Origin: Nelumbo lutea
Lineage: Eukaryota; Streptophyta; Magnoliopsida; Proteales; Nelumbonaceae
Reading direction: 5' to 3'
DNA: 64,000 nt
Assembly (NCBI GenBank): GCA_022828595.1
Contig: JAKGHH010000004.1
Location: 79,140,270-79,204,269, forward strand
The notes beneath the pieces were generated by a model, which worked only from the letters and a program-made list of their open reading frames with translations, was not told where the DNA came from and ran no database searches. This document shows positions 47,829 to 59,523 of this stretch, piece after piece. The stretch's first letter is position 1. Each line of letters starts with the position of its first letter. Position numbers and translations under genes: made by a program.

Positions 47829-49297
47829 CATCATATATACTTGTTTTTTATAAAAAATAAATAATATAACAAATTTATAAAAATATAAAATGAATAAATA
47901 ACATATATATGTATTATATATTTATATTTATAAATATTTTAATATATATCAAATCGGATAGAGGAATGATCCAAATCCAATCCAATTTTTTGACCAGATC
48001 CTATTACCCAATCCAAAGATCCGAATAAGAGCAATCCAAATTCGACAAAGTAGGATCGAATCTCGGATTGGATAAGTTGCTTTAAACTTCAATTTGCTCA
48101 AAACAGCTCTAATTGTAACCTGCCTTTATTGAAATTCTATATACATTATCATTTCGTTTAGTACAATTCTGTTCTATATCCATAAGAGGCAAAAAAACTA
48201 GTCAAGATGACGTGACAAGTTTTAACCCAAAGACCTCTCTCCACGTGGCAAAAGAAAAAGGAGAGATTCTTTCATTTTGATTCAAAAGAAGGATGCCATC
48301 ACATGAACAGTCGCCTTGAGGCATCTTGTTCTTGTTAGAAACCACTTCAATTCAACCACTCTGTCCAGTCATTTGTCTTCTTCTAATTATTATTCCTTTT
48401 CTACACCAAACGCCAATTATTGACACTTTATCTTTTTTATTTAGTTTATAGATAAAAAAAAGGTCCCTGTCTCCTTATCCAACGTGATACATTTGATATT
48501 ATTATATGATTTGAATTTTAATGAATACCACCTGGTTGGTCATCTCTTTTATGATAACTCTTGATTGATTTTAATTTTTTCGGATTTTCTTGGTTTATTT
48601 TCATTCGAATTTTCTTGATTTATTTTCATATTATTGTGTCCACCTTTCTTGCGTGGGATTGAAATCATGAGGGAGAGAACTGCACTGCAATGAAATAAAA
48701 CAAAATAAGTAAATTTTGAAACAAAACAATAAACCATAATTTGTATCTAAATCAAGATATAGATTTCATCCATCCAACACAATCTCCTCTAATATATTAT
48801 TAGTATCCTTGATTACTATAACAATACAAACTTAGCGTTTCTTTGACATCGATGTTGTTGCTCCAGAAAACGGCTGAACATTAACGCTACATTGAAAAAA
48901 ATGGTGTTCCAAAAAACGCCTATTTATTTTGAACCATTTTTTCATAAAAAGCAGTGCTTCAAACAATACTTTAGAAATCAGGAATGCATGACTTGGAGCA
49001 ATGCCAAATTTGACGTTTCCTGGAGCTGCAGCTCATTGCTGCCAACAGGGACATGAACTGCAGTGACAGGGACATGACATAGCACTAGATATATAATAGG
49101 TATCAGTGCTGAAAATGTTTCCTGGAGCATTGGTATCAAACAGAAAACGTTGCTATTGCTCCAGAAAACGTCCTACCTAACATCAACATTTCCTAGAAAA
49201 CGATGCTTTCAACCCACACATCATATAGCAGCATGAGAAAGTTGTGTTGTATCTGCAGTATAGATGTTAAACATAGTCTTAAGCATCACATCACTTA
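47829..49297. other. intergenic DNA; no gene seen
   Basis: 47829-48085 is the other half of the repeat split by element 2. About 49107-49275 carries a 'tccagaaaacg...gttgtgttgtatctgcag' segment repeated at about 49789-49915, on the other side of the hAT-like element. No coding sequence is recognised. Confidence 0.5.
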
Positions 49298-49305
49298 TTA
49301 ATGAG

Positions 49306-49779
49306 CTGACCTGTTCATGGGCCGGGTAGCCCGATGTCCCGGCCCACACCCCAATCGGGATTGGTCATGTAATTAGGCTCGCGGGCCTGACCTCGGGCCT
49401 AACACAGTAAGCCCGACTGTGTTTCGGGCCGGGCTCGGGATTTATCAAAAAAGCCCGGTTCGACTCAGCATTATATATTTTTTAAAATATATAATATGTA
49501 ATGTATATATTATATAAAATATATAAATAATATAATATTTACTAAAATATATATTTATAATTTAATATATACATTTTTTATTCTTTTCTTTATAATCTCT
49601 CTTTCTCTCTCTTTCTCTCTCTCTCTCTTTAGCCGCTAATAGTATGGGCTAAATTTTGGGCTCGGGCTTTTTATGAGGACCGGGCTCAGGCCCAAGTTAT
49701 AAGCCCGATGGTCGGGCTGGGCCTTAGAAAATTCTGTTAATACAGAGTGAAAGCTCGGCCCGACCCATGAACAGATCTA
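49306..49779. mobile_element. hAT-like non-autonomous element, 474 bp
   Basis: Left end ctgacctgttcatgg and right end ccatgaacagatcta are inverted. Flanks TTAATGAG (49298-49305) and TTGATGAG (49780-49787) match at 7 of 8 bases, the hAT target size. The interior is rich in 'gggcccgg' phrases. Confidence 0.7.
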
Positions 49780-49943
49780 TTGATGAGTTGCTGAAAATAT
49801 TTACTAGAACATTAATACCAAACAAAAAACGTTGCTATTACTCCAGAAAATGTCTTATCTAACAACAACATTTTCAAACAAAGAAAAGTTGTGTTGTATC
49901 TGCAGCATAGATGCCAATTTATCTTCAATTTCACCAAGCTACT

Positions 49944-49967
49944 CGCTAGAAGAAGGGCTTGAACCTT

Positions 49968-50000
<33 letters not shown>

Positions 50001-50017
50001 AACTGAGCTATTCCAGC
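49944..50017 (-). tRNA. tRNA-Asn(GTT)
   Basis: The minus strand starts GCTGGAATAGCTCAGTTGGT and folds fully. The acceptor stem is GCTGGAA/TTCTAGC (one G-U pair), the D-stem GCTC/GAGC, the anticodon stem TGTGG/CCACA around CTGTTAA (anticodon GTT), and the T-stem GAAGG/CCTTC with TTCAAGC. Discriminator G. There is no intron. It is the plant nuclear tRNA-Asn type. No TTTT terminator follows directly; the nearest T run is about 55 bases downstream. Confidence 0.93.
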
Positions 50018-50210
50018 AATTGACGATTAAAATTTAAAAGTATATGACTAAATTACGTGTCCCTTTTTTCATCTGATTGAGTTGGATTATTTTCTTTCGT
50101 TTCTCAATGATTCATATATGAAAAGGTACAAACTTGAAGAAATCATCAATTCAATTCTGTTCACAGCTCTCATTTTTATTTCTTCAGCCAAGAAATGAGT
50201 TGATTCCTTG

Positions 50211-50767
50211 TAGGGCTGTTCATGGGTCGGGTTGGGTTGGTTTATTGTGGTTTTTTCAACCGGTTCGACCTGGTCGGGTTACATGATATAGAAACCGAAA
50301 CCGATCAAGTGTTAAGCAAAACCGACTTGATCGGTTTGAGTTGGGTTGGGTCTGTTTGAGTCAGTTTCGGTTCTAAGTTCATCCCTGTGATAAAATCTTG
50401 CTAATTTTAAAAATAGTCATAAATTGAACATCATTTCAGCCATCTCCTATGATAAAATTTAAATGAAAAGTTAACCACAAAAGTTGTTCATTAATCACTA
50501 TTCACTAATCTAAAGTTTATTGCAACCATTCAAAAACTAGGTGGCATAATGGGCTTTGGAACTTCATGTTTGAACTAGGAACTAAGTCGGTTCGGGTCTG
50601 GTCAGTTTCGGTTTTCTTGTGTGAAAACCAAAACCGATCTGAATCATCGGTTTAGGAATTTGCACAACTCAAAACCGACCTATGCTAATGAAAACCCGAC
50701 TGACTCGGGTTGGGTCGGTCCGAGTTGGTCGGTTTGGCTGGGTTGGGCCTTCTTATGAACAGCCCTA
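50211..50767. mobile_element. hAT-like MITE, 557 bp
   Basis: Ends TAGGGCTGTTCAT and ATGAACAGCCCTA are perfect 13-bp inverted repeats. Flanks ATTCCTTG (50203-50210) and ATCCCTTG (50768-50775) match at 7 of 8. It has no transposase. Confidence 0.82.
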
Positions 50768-50895
50768 ATCCCTTGTCAAAGAGTGGTCCACTTTAGAGTA
50801 GGGGGAAGTAACGATGAACAAGAAACAGAGTCCTCAGTTAATGGTAGAGCCAACAACAAGATTAGAGGTTGAACAATTTGTGCCTCTGGGTTGTG

Positions 50896-51174
50896 GTTTT
50901 TAAAATCGATCCAGACAATGAACTGGTTAAGGGTTTGGTTTTCTGGGTCAAATGGTCTGGCCGTTAGAATCGAACAGATGGTCCGTTCTGAAAAAAATAA
51001 TAAATAAATAAAAACTGGTCAAATAATTGAACGGTTTGAATGGTTTGAGAGCTTAGATCAACGATTTGCTGACCAAATCAACGGTTTTGGGGGAAATATC
51101 TAGGGTAAAATGGAACTGATCACAGTTCCCGATTTTTCCACTCCAATCGTCTGATTTAATCTGATTTTGAAAAC
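50896..51174. repeat. dispersed GTTTTTAAAA repeat, copy d
   Basis: Begins gtttttaaaatcgatccaga and ends ctgattttgaaaac. Internal phrases match copies b, c and f. Confidence 0.65.
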
Positions 51175-51320
51175 TATGGTCAAAGGTTCATCGTCGAGTT
51201 CAGAGAATGTCAACACAGACAACCCCTAACCCTCTGACGAAAGTGGTTAAACTATTGATCCATTTGACCGAGTCACCAAGTAATGGGTTATTATAAACAC
51301 TTGGTTCGAGGGTCTCTAAT

Positions 51321-52497
51321 TAGGGGTGTCAACTGACCGGTTTTGGATTAGATCCAATCCGAATCGAAACTAACCAAATTGGATTTGAACAGCCCAGTAA
51401 AGAAATTGGGTTGGACTAAATCTAAATAAATTCGTCCAAACTCCTATCGGTTTGAGTTGGACTTAAATTTTGTAAACTCCAATCAAATTGGATATGTGGG
51501 GGAAATTTTGCAAAAAAGAGCTTTGTGAGATGAAGAAGATTAATAGTATATCATGAAGAAGATTCTATAAAATGAAAAAAAAAACATTTTGTGAAGAAGC
51601 TTTGATTTTAATCAATGTTTTTAAGATTGGATCGGACCGAACGATCAAACCGGAAAAACTGGGAAAAGTCACCTGATCAGTTTCGTTTTACTCCAAAACC
51701 ATTGATGTGGTTAGCGAACCTTTGACTCGGGTGGTCGAATCGTTGATTGGGTTATTTATTTATTTTTTGTTAGAGTGGGTCGTTCATTCGGATTGGGAAG
51801 CCGGGATGACCGGTTCCATTTTACCCCAAAACTGTTATTTGGCAAAAAACCGTTGATTTGGTCAGCAAACCATTGATTTGGGCGGTCGAACTATTTGACC
51901 CAAAATGGTTTTTGGTTGTTTTTGGATTTTTTAAAATTTTAAATTTTTTTTGTCAAAGTGGGTTGTCCATTCGGACCAGACGGTAAGACCGTTTGACATG
52001 AAACCGAGAATCGGTCACCTGACCAGTTCCATTTTACCCCAAAACCGCTATTTAGCCAAAAACCATTGATTTGGTCAACGAACCACTGACCCGAGCAGTT
52101 GAATCGTTCGACCCAGGAATAGTTGTTTGGTTGTTTTTTAAATTTTAAATTTTTTTGTTAGAGCGGGTTGTCTGTTTGGACTTGACGATTGGACCGTTTG
52201 ACTAGAGAACGAACCCCAAAATGGTTTCCTGTCCTGTCTAGTTTTAAAAACCTTGATTTTAGTGTTTTAGATTTTCTTTATTTTAATATATTTTTATAAT
52301 TTTAATTTGAACTTCGACTAGCATGGTTGTTGGATTATATAAAAAAGTTTGATTGGATTGGGTTGGATCCAATCCAGTCCATTTACATTTTAATAAATTG
52401 GATTGGATTTGGACTGAATTAAGTCCAATCTATTTGTAAATAGATTCATATTGGACTGGATCGGATTGGACCAAATCCAGTCAAATTGACACCCTTA
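51321..52497. mobile_element. hAT-like non-autonomous element, 1177 bp, hosting another repeat
   Basis: Left TAGGGGTGTCAA and right (reverse complement) TAAGGGTGTCAA are inverted ends. Flanks TCTCTAAT (51313-51320) and TCTCTATC (52498-52505) agree at 6 of 8. The repeat copy e (51617-52251) sits inside it and accounts for over half its length. Confidence 0.65.
51617..52251. repeat. dispersed GTTTTTAAAA repeat, copy e, internally expanded
   Basis: Starts gtttttaagattggatcgga and ends tagttttaaaaacc. It is about twice the length of other copies because a segment of about 213 bp is tandemly repeated (compare from 51808 with from 52021). Confidence 0.65.
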
Positions 52498-52505
52498 TCT
52501 CTATC

Positions 52506-53080
52506 CAAATGGATGATTTTTGACCAATTTGTAGGTTTCAAGAAAACGGGATCTAGAAAGGGGCTGGGTGATGGTTCAGATGGTCTAACCATCCGAATCA
52601 ATGATCAGCTTGAAAACAGTGGGTTAGATGAGACACCAATTTTGAGTCTTTGGCACAAAAGCCTGTTTCTAATCAAGTTTCCATCTAATCTGACATGGAT
52701 CACCCTTAACATATAAACCAAAGTGAGCTCCATGTGAGAGGCCAGTCCATTGGGATGGGCCATCTCTTTTCAACCCTTTCCTATCAGGGCCAGGCCATAA
52801 TAGAATTGAATTCCGCATAGAAATCATACTTTCATTTTAACGATAGGGGTTTGGGGAATTGTAATCTTGCATTTGTTTTCCTCTTCGGCAAATTGGAAAA
52901 GCATCTATTCGTTGTATATAATTTAGGGTGTGTCGGTTGATGGTCGGAATTAGAATTGGAATGATTTATTTTCCTCATCTTTTTAGTTCAAACTTTAATC
53001 GGAATTGAAATTAGAATTGGTTAGAATGAATTTTCATTACTAAGAAAAGGGAAGGAATTGGCTATTTATATCTATCTATA
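52506..53080. other. no gene recognised
   Basis: Short open frames only. 'gtcggaattagaattggaatg' phrases suggest a MITE fragment near 52930-53040. Confidence 0.4.
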
Positions 53081-53576
53081 TCTATACTACTTATAAAAGT
53101 GTGAATGATGAGGTATTATCTTTTGGAAAATTTCTTTAATAAAATATCCATCTTCTTGAATTTAGTTCAGCTTCAATGAAAGAGCAGAAAATGAAATTTA
53201 AAGAATACCATTAAGTACATTCAATTACCTCTCTTTAAGTCTCACATTTAAGTCATTAAATAAATAAATAACATTCTCTCTTGTTAAATCAAACATTTAT
53301 ATATATATTTATCATCATTAAATTCCACTAACAAATTCATATACAATAATTATTAATAGATTAAAATTTTGTATTTTTAAGATAAACATATAAATGAAAT
53401 CATATTTTTCATCTAGGTGGTGGGCAGCCATTTGGATTAAATGGATAATTTCATGATGTCATAAATAAATAATACAAATTTAGAAATATAAAAAATACTT
53501 TTGTTTACCATTGTTAAATTCTACTAATAAATCCATACATAATAATTATTAGGATAAATTACAACGGCCCCCCTTG

Positions 53577-53775
53577 TAAAACCCATTTTACCGTTAAGTC
53601 AAATGACAAAAAAAGTTAAATTACCAATACCCCATTAAACTTTTTCTATTTTCTTTTTCTTGCCATTTTTCTCTTAAAACCCATTTTACCGTTAAGTCAA
53701 ATGACAAAAAAATTTAAATTACCAATACCCCATTAAACTTTTTCTATTTTCTTTTTCTTGCCATTTTTCTCTTAA
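53577..53775. repeat. 98-bp tandem duplication beside the MULE left TIR
   Basis: taaaacccattttaccgtta starts at 53577 and 53675, and a third partial unit starts at 53773. The first two units are nearly identical. Confidence 0.88.
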
Positions 53776-53794
53776 AACCCATTTTCACTGCATC

Positions 53795-54293
53795 ATCTTC
53801 TCCTCGGCCTTCGATCACCGAGCCATCGGCGATTGAATCTTTTCTCTCAACAACGCCCTGAAGTAGTCGAGAAGGGTAAACCCGATGTCGAGCTCGCTCA
53901 TGTAGAGGACCCCTGTCCTTCCTCATCAAAACGTAGTTGTGGCTAAGCGCGAGCATGAACCCAGCAACAGCGGCGTGCCCCGGATACCGCTACTATAGTG
54001 GGCATAGGGAGGGAGAGTGGGTTAACCATGATTGCCTTTAAGCCGACGCCCATGTGCTAAAGCCGGTGGAGGAAACCGCTGGACCCGGTGGACTCGGCCC
54101 AAGCGAGATCGAAGCCATTGGAGAAGAACTTACCCTGTTCAGTGGTGACCAGGACTGAACCGCGCTTGGCCAGGGCACGGACTTGGATTAGAGATGACCG
54201 AATCTCGCCAATGAGGCTGGGGTTCAACCGGTGCTCATCGTCGCCGACTAGAGTTAGAAGGAAAATGTTACCATGCTTTTCTAACGTGCACAT
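53795..54293 (-). pseudogene. enoyl-CoA delta isomerase (ECI) pseudogene, captured fragment
   Basis: Reading from ATG 54293: M-C-T-L-E-K-H-G-N-I-F-L-L-T-L, D-D-E-H-R-L-N-P, then G-K-F-F-S-N-G-F-D-L-A-W-A, the N-terminus of plant peroxisomal ECI (crotonase fold, used in beta-oxidation of unsaturated fatty acids). Damage: TAG near 54059, an extra G near 53977 before the oxyanion-hole region (G-H-A-A-V-A-G), a 2-base deletion after K-D-R-G near 53917, and TGA in S-P-M-A-R near 53820. The S-L-P-M-P-T-I and N-Y-V-L-M-R-K-D-R-G blocks confirm identity. Plant ECI genes are often intronless, so lack of introns does not prove retroposition. The C-terminal third is absent. Confidence 0.82.
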
Positions 54294-54299
54294 GGCCGT

Positions 54300-55087
54300 C
54301 GTCTTCCCTCCAGGCTTATGCCGTTTGCCACTCTCTCCGCCAAACTATTTATGGGTGAAAATCGGAAAAGCTATGTTTTTTTTCCTATGGAGTTCTCAAT
54401 GGTTGTAATTTAGATTTTGTGTTTTGAACAGAGAGAAAAACGATTCCGGTCAACACAGTGAGGGAGTCCAGAAAGCCTAGGATCAAATGATCAATCCCAC
54501 GGCCTCTCAGTTCCTTAGAGTCGGCTCTGGTTCTCGTAAACGCTCCGCTCCCCTCCCCTCTTTTGCTTTGCTTACTGAATTAACCCTCTTCGTGTTATGA
54601 GCTCAGGTAATCCAGAGTCTCACACCCGTGACCTTCACAGAATTCAACTAGCACAACACATGTAGGTTCAACCCGTTGCGAACCCAAAAGATCGGATTGG
54701 GGATCCTTCCCGCTCTGTCCATCTCGCAGGACAGCACAACACACCGCAGCAAAGAGATATATGGCAGGTATATCAAGCAGCAATTACGCATATACTTACG
54801 GTGAACACTGTATCCATGTAGAGTAGACGATTAAGTGATGCAGAACGAAACTTAAACTGATTCTAAGCAAATAATAGATCAATTTAATTGTAAATAACAA
54901 GAATCGGGAAATTTGAGACATGGGAAAGAGCATTTGGAGCAACAAAACCAATAGTTCAAATGGCAAACAAACACATATCGTGACCATTGGATTCGTTGCC
55001 AACAATGATTTTATAGAGGTCGGCTCTATGGCTGATGATCGAATGTTGATCAGCAGGGGATGAGAAGAATACAATGAAATATGTAAA
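54300..55087. other. left arm of the MULE upstream of the ECI fragment; unassigned
   Basis: Could be captured ECI upstream sequence followed by an unknown piece (54595-54800, GC-richer than its surroundings). No domain recognised. Confidence 0.4.
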
Positions 55088-57654
55088 TTTATACTACTTT
55101 AAAAAGTAAGAATGACCTCAAAAATATTTCTAGAATTTTATAAGAATAAAATTTACCCCTTTCTTTATATTTAAATTTATTGATAAAAAATGAGGACAAA
55201 TAGGGTAGTCAGTTCTTGATATTAAATGATTTGAAAAGAGGTAATTTAAAGATATTCAATACATTCAATTCTCTCTCATTAAATCCAACATTTAATTGAT
55301 TAACTTGCATTCATGTTCATTGAATCATATATTTAAGCCATTTTTGTTTCTTCTCATCATTAAGTTCTATTAATTAAATCCATACTTAATAAATTAATAA
55401 TTCCAATAACATAAAAGCTTATACTTTTAATATATACCTAGCAAAAATAGTGTTTTCATCTAGGTGGTGGTAAGAAATTAAATCATTTTGGGTCAAATGG
55501 GTTAATCCATGTTGCCACGATTAAATAATAAAATTAAAAAATAGATAAAATGAAAGAAATAGAAATTAAAAAAATTGGGAATATTTTTAACATACATATT
55601 AAACAATAAGTATGATAAATAAGAAATATTTTTATTAATGATGGGAATGAAATGTAAAATTTAAAACCAATTGAAAATAAAAATATTTTACTATTCTATT
55701 TCATTAAATTCTATATCTAAGATATATTTTTCTCATCATTAAATTGTTGTAATTAAATCCACAATATTAGTTTTAGTCGTATAAACATAAATATTTTGAA
55801 AAGTAATTTGAAAATAAAACCATTTTCTTCCCTCCCGGTGGTGGGTAAGCAATTTGACCATTTAAGGCCAAATGGATTAATAAATAATGCCATAATTAAA
55901 TAATACAAAATTAAAATAAATAACAATGAAATGTAAGAAGTATTTTTATTAATGATGAAAAAGGAATGCCAAATTCAAAATCTACCTATAAATGAAATGA
56001 TATCATAGTCAAATAATAAAATTTTTAATAATAAAAAATACAAAAAATCACAAAAATGAAAAAAAAAAGATAGAAAAATTTTTGGGCACATATCTAATGT
56101 TATATGTTTATAAAAAAATAAAATATTGGGTACATCTCTAATATTGTGCATTCATTATAATGAAAAAAAAAGTTTTATAGGAAATAATTTTATCAATGAT
56201 GGAAATGTAATACAAAATTTAATGTCAACCTAAAATCAAACAATTTTTATTTTTAGATGGTGGGTTAGTGGTTTGAATCAAATGATACCATAGACAAACA
56301 AAAATTAAGTGTGGTAAGTAAAAAATATTTTATATAATGTAAATAAAATATATAATTTAAAGGGAAAAGTATAGCCAAAGTCAATTGTACATTTAAAATT
56401 AGGTTGTTGGTTGGTCCAGAAACCAACAAAACTCCGACAGTTGGTTCTACATTTCAAATTATAAAAACCCCCGCCATGTCATTGGAGGCTTATGTGGTTG
56501 TTGCCAACACGGGACTCTTAGTCCATGTTGGATACAACAAAATAACCTATACCGAAAATAGGTTTTCAGTTTCTCTTCCACTCCCTCTGTCTCTCGATCT
56601 CCCTCCCATCTCTCTCACTTTCATAGTCATCTCTTGATCTCCCGCTCCCTTTGTCTTTCCCACTCTCTCAGCTTCGGTCTATAGCCAAATCAAAACATCT
56701 CTCTCTCTCTCTATTATTCTCCCTCAATCTTTCTCATTCTTCCCCCCACTCTCCCTCTCGGTTAATATCTCCTTCTCCCTCAATCTCTATCATTCTCCAA
56801 TTGGTGTAAAATTCATAGTCAGGAGCTTCTTGTGACTTTTTATCAAATTGGTCTAATAATCTTTAAACCATACCAAGTTGGTCTCGTGTTCTTTTATATG
56901 ATTTGATTAATACCATATAAGTGTGTAGGAAAATTAAAAAAAAAATGAGAGAGGGAGCATGAGAGAAATTGAGGGACAATGATAAAAATTAAGGGACAAT
57001 GAGAGGATAGATCGAGAAAGAGAATGAGAGAGATTGAGGGGGAATGATAGGTAGAGAGGGAGAATGAGAGAAATTGATATAGAGAACGTAAATATAGAAA
57101 TCAAAAACCATTTTTTTTTTTATTTTCAAATCACATACACATTAAGCAAATAAAGATGACTGTGAGTGAGAGAGTGAGAGAGAGAGAGAGAGAGTAAAAA
57201 CCTTTTTTTTTTTTTAATTTTCCAATCACACATTATAAGCTTTTTGTTGTGCCCAACATGCATTAAGAGTCCCATATTGGCAATAACCACATAAACCTTC
57301 GATGACATGGCGAGGGTTTTTATAATTTGAAATGTACAGCCGGTTGTGAGAAGTTTGTTGGTTTATGGACCAACTTGTAGCCTAATTTTAAATGTAAAGT
57401 AGTCTCTGACTATAATTTTCCCTAATTTAAAACTAATCCAAAAGCAAAGCTATTTTCTTATCTAGATGGTGGGTCAGTGATCCAACATTTCAAAGAAACC
57501 CATGATGTCATAATTGAATAGTAAATATTTAAGTTTATTTTTAATCATATTGTTACTTTTGTTAATTTTTAATCTTAACTATGATAGATCTAAAATTCAA
57601 GTAATTAATATGAAGAAAATTTTCTCACGTGCAACGCATGTGCTTAATTACTAG
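55088..57654 (+). mobile_element. inner Helitron 1 (candidate)
   Basis: Start tttatactactttaaaaag, a decayed TCTATACTACT... end. The 3' end has the hairpin CACGTGC-AAC-GCATGTG (57626-57642, one G-T pair) and CTTAATTACTAG, with CTAG at 57651-57654 followed by T. The interior is AT-rich with the recurrent 'catctaggtggtggg' phrase. Confidence 0.55.
56362..57422. mobile_element. MULE-type MITE with long TIRs (about 280 bp), 1061 bp
   Basis: Left GGGAAAAGTATAG and right (reverse complement) GGGAAAATTATAG start arms that stay similar for about 280 bp, including a 'gccatgtcatyggaggyttatgtggtt' segment. The flanks TAATTTAAA (56353-56361 and 57423-57431) are identical 9-mers. The two open frames that look like a conserved small protein (56404 plus, 57126 minus) are just the two arms. 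Confidence 0.82.
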
Positions 57655-58264
57655 TATATATTAAAAGTGTGAATGTAAAGTGGATTTTTTTGGATTAAAA
57701 TTAACCTCTATTTTTTGTTTTGAAAAAAGGTATAAAATTCATTTTATTATATCTTTAATGTTAGTTTTAATGGCTATTAAAATGTCCATATTTGTCTATT
57801 TAGTCCATCTCTAATTGTTAGAGTTGAGAATGTAACTTTCCACCTCATTTAGTCCACTCTCTTAAGTCTTATACTTAAGATATTTTCATTTTCTCCTATT
57901 AAATCCTAGTAAGTTACTTTTTTACTAATAAATGCTATTAATTAGATCCATGTCAATATTTTTGACAATATAAAAACATGCATTTTAAAATAGGCTAAAA
58001 AATAAAATCATTCTTTATCAAAATGGTGGCTAGGAAATTCAACCATCCGAATCAAATTGATCAACCTACGGAGTCATAATTAGGTAATGAAGATTTTAAA
58101 ATAAAATAAATATAAAAATATAGAAAAAATTAGACACATTTATAATATTTTTGTTAATTAAAATAAAAAATAAGTGTAATAAACAATAATTATTTTTATT
58201 AATAATGAAAATGAACCACAAACACAGACACATATAATATTATACATAAAATCAAACAATTATT

Positions 58265-58305
<41 letters not shown>

Positions 58306-58930
58306 TGCAAAATATATTCAGGCACATGTATAATATAATATAATTATCATATTAAACAAAAAGTAAGAGTGATATATCAGAATTATTTTTAAAAAATATA
58401 AATACGAAACTTATAGAAAAATTGAATACATTTATAATTCTATATTTACACTACTATTAAAATATTAATTGATTGTGGAGTTTTTGACTAAAATACTCAA
58501 TTTTCTTTTAATTTATTCCATATTGAGAACGTAAATATAGAAATCAAAAACCATTTTTATTTATTTTCAAATCACAGTCATTGAGTGTGAGGGAGATTGT
58601 GTGTGCGTGCATGTGTGTTGTGTGTGTGTGTGAGAAACCACATAAGCCTTTGATGACATGGCAAGTGTTTTTATAATTTGAAATGTAGAGCCAGTTCCTA
58701 ATTTAAAACTAATCTAAAAGCAAAGTTATTTTCTTATCTAGATGGTGGGTCAGTGATCCAACATTTCAAAGAAACCCATGATGTCATAATTGAATAATAA
58801 ATATTTAAGTTTATTTTTAATCATATTGTTACTTTTGTTAATTTTTAATCTTAACTATGATATATCTAAAATTCAAGTAATTAATATGAAGAAAAATTTC
58901 TCACATGCAATGCATGTGCTTAATTACTAG
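57655..58930 (+). mobile_element. inner Helitron 2 (candidate), tandem to the first
   Basis: Starts directly after the first CTAG with tatatattaaaagtgtgaatg and ends with the perfect hairpin CACATGC-AAT-GCATGTG (58902-58918) and CTAG at 58927-58930. The last about 230 bp nearly equal 57425-57654. A degraded right arm of the long-TIR MITE lies at 58519-58691. Confidence 0.55.
58265..58306. repeat. (CA)n(TA)n microsatellite
   Basis: About 8 CA then about 13 TA units. Confidence 0.9.
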
Positions 58931-59523
58931 TAAACTAAAAAGGGGAAATCATAGAGGAGAAGAGACATACTTGAATCAAAAATTTGGCTTGAGCAACGAT
59001 GCTGCAAGAGGCTTTTAATCTGATCCGATTTGGGATTATTAGCACTCTACTTGCTTCAACCATCAGGACACTCAGACTTAGTCATGGCCCACCACCAATC
59101 CATCCATATCAAGGCCTCTCAATTCACTTCCAGAGAACAATAGATGGGTCGCACAGGTCTTTGCCAGAATGGGATTGCCAATGACAGTTATGTTCTTTCG
59201 GAGTGAACTAAGAGGCCCAGAATGGCACAGGTCTTGCCACTACTGGCTGGCGATGGTCGGGTTTAGGACGTTGTGAGAGTGGTTGAGGTTAGTTTTGAGG
59301 TTCTATGGAGAAGACAATGAACATTATAAAAAGGGTAGTTTGGATATTTTAAAAAACTTTAAACAATCGAATGAAATTTTTTTCGAAGTTAACTAACAGA
59401 ACGTTAACGGAAGGGGGTCTTTGTCTAACGTTTAAAGTTCAGGGGGTCTTTGTTGCAAAAAAAAAGTACAGGGGGGACTTTGTCACTAACCCCATAGTAC
59501 AAGGGGGTCTTTGTAATTTACCC
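58931..59523. other. right arm of the MULE; unassigned
   Basis: Ends in the TIR with three 'gggggtctttgt' phrases. The region 58980-59300 is GC-richer and might be another captured fragment, but I recognise no protein in it. Confidence 0.45.

Larger units (their letters stand above)
53552..59523. mobile_element. Mutator-like element (Pack-MULE candidate), 5.97 kb with nested insertions
   Basis: Left GGATAAATTACAACGGCCCC and right (reverse complement) GGGTAAATTACAAAGACCCC are inverted repeats of about 28 bp continuing through CTTGTA. The 9-bp flanks TAATTATTA (53543-53551 and 59524-59532) are identical, the Mutator signature. A related unoccupied sequence at about 53340-53380 (caataattattaatag) shows the site before insertion. 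The left arm carries a broken enoyl-CoA isomerase gene. The middle (55088-58930) looks like later Helitrons. No transposase. Confidence 0.75.

Noticed and set aside
49832..50023. 63-codon plus-strand open frame
   Set aside because: Its C-terminal half is the complement of the tRNA-Asn gene, a common false protein.
56404..57308. Two related small proteins on opposite strands
   Set aside because: They are the inverted arms of a MULE MITE, not a gene pair.
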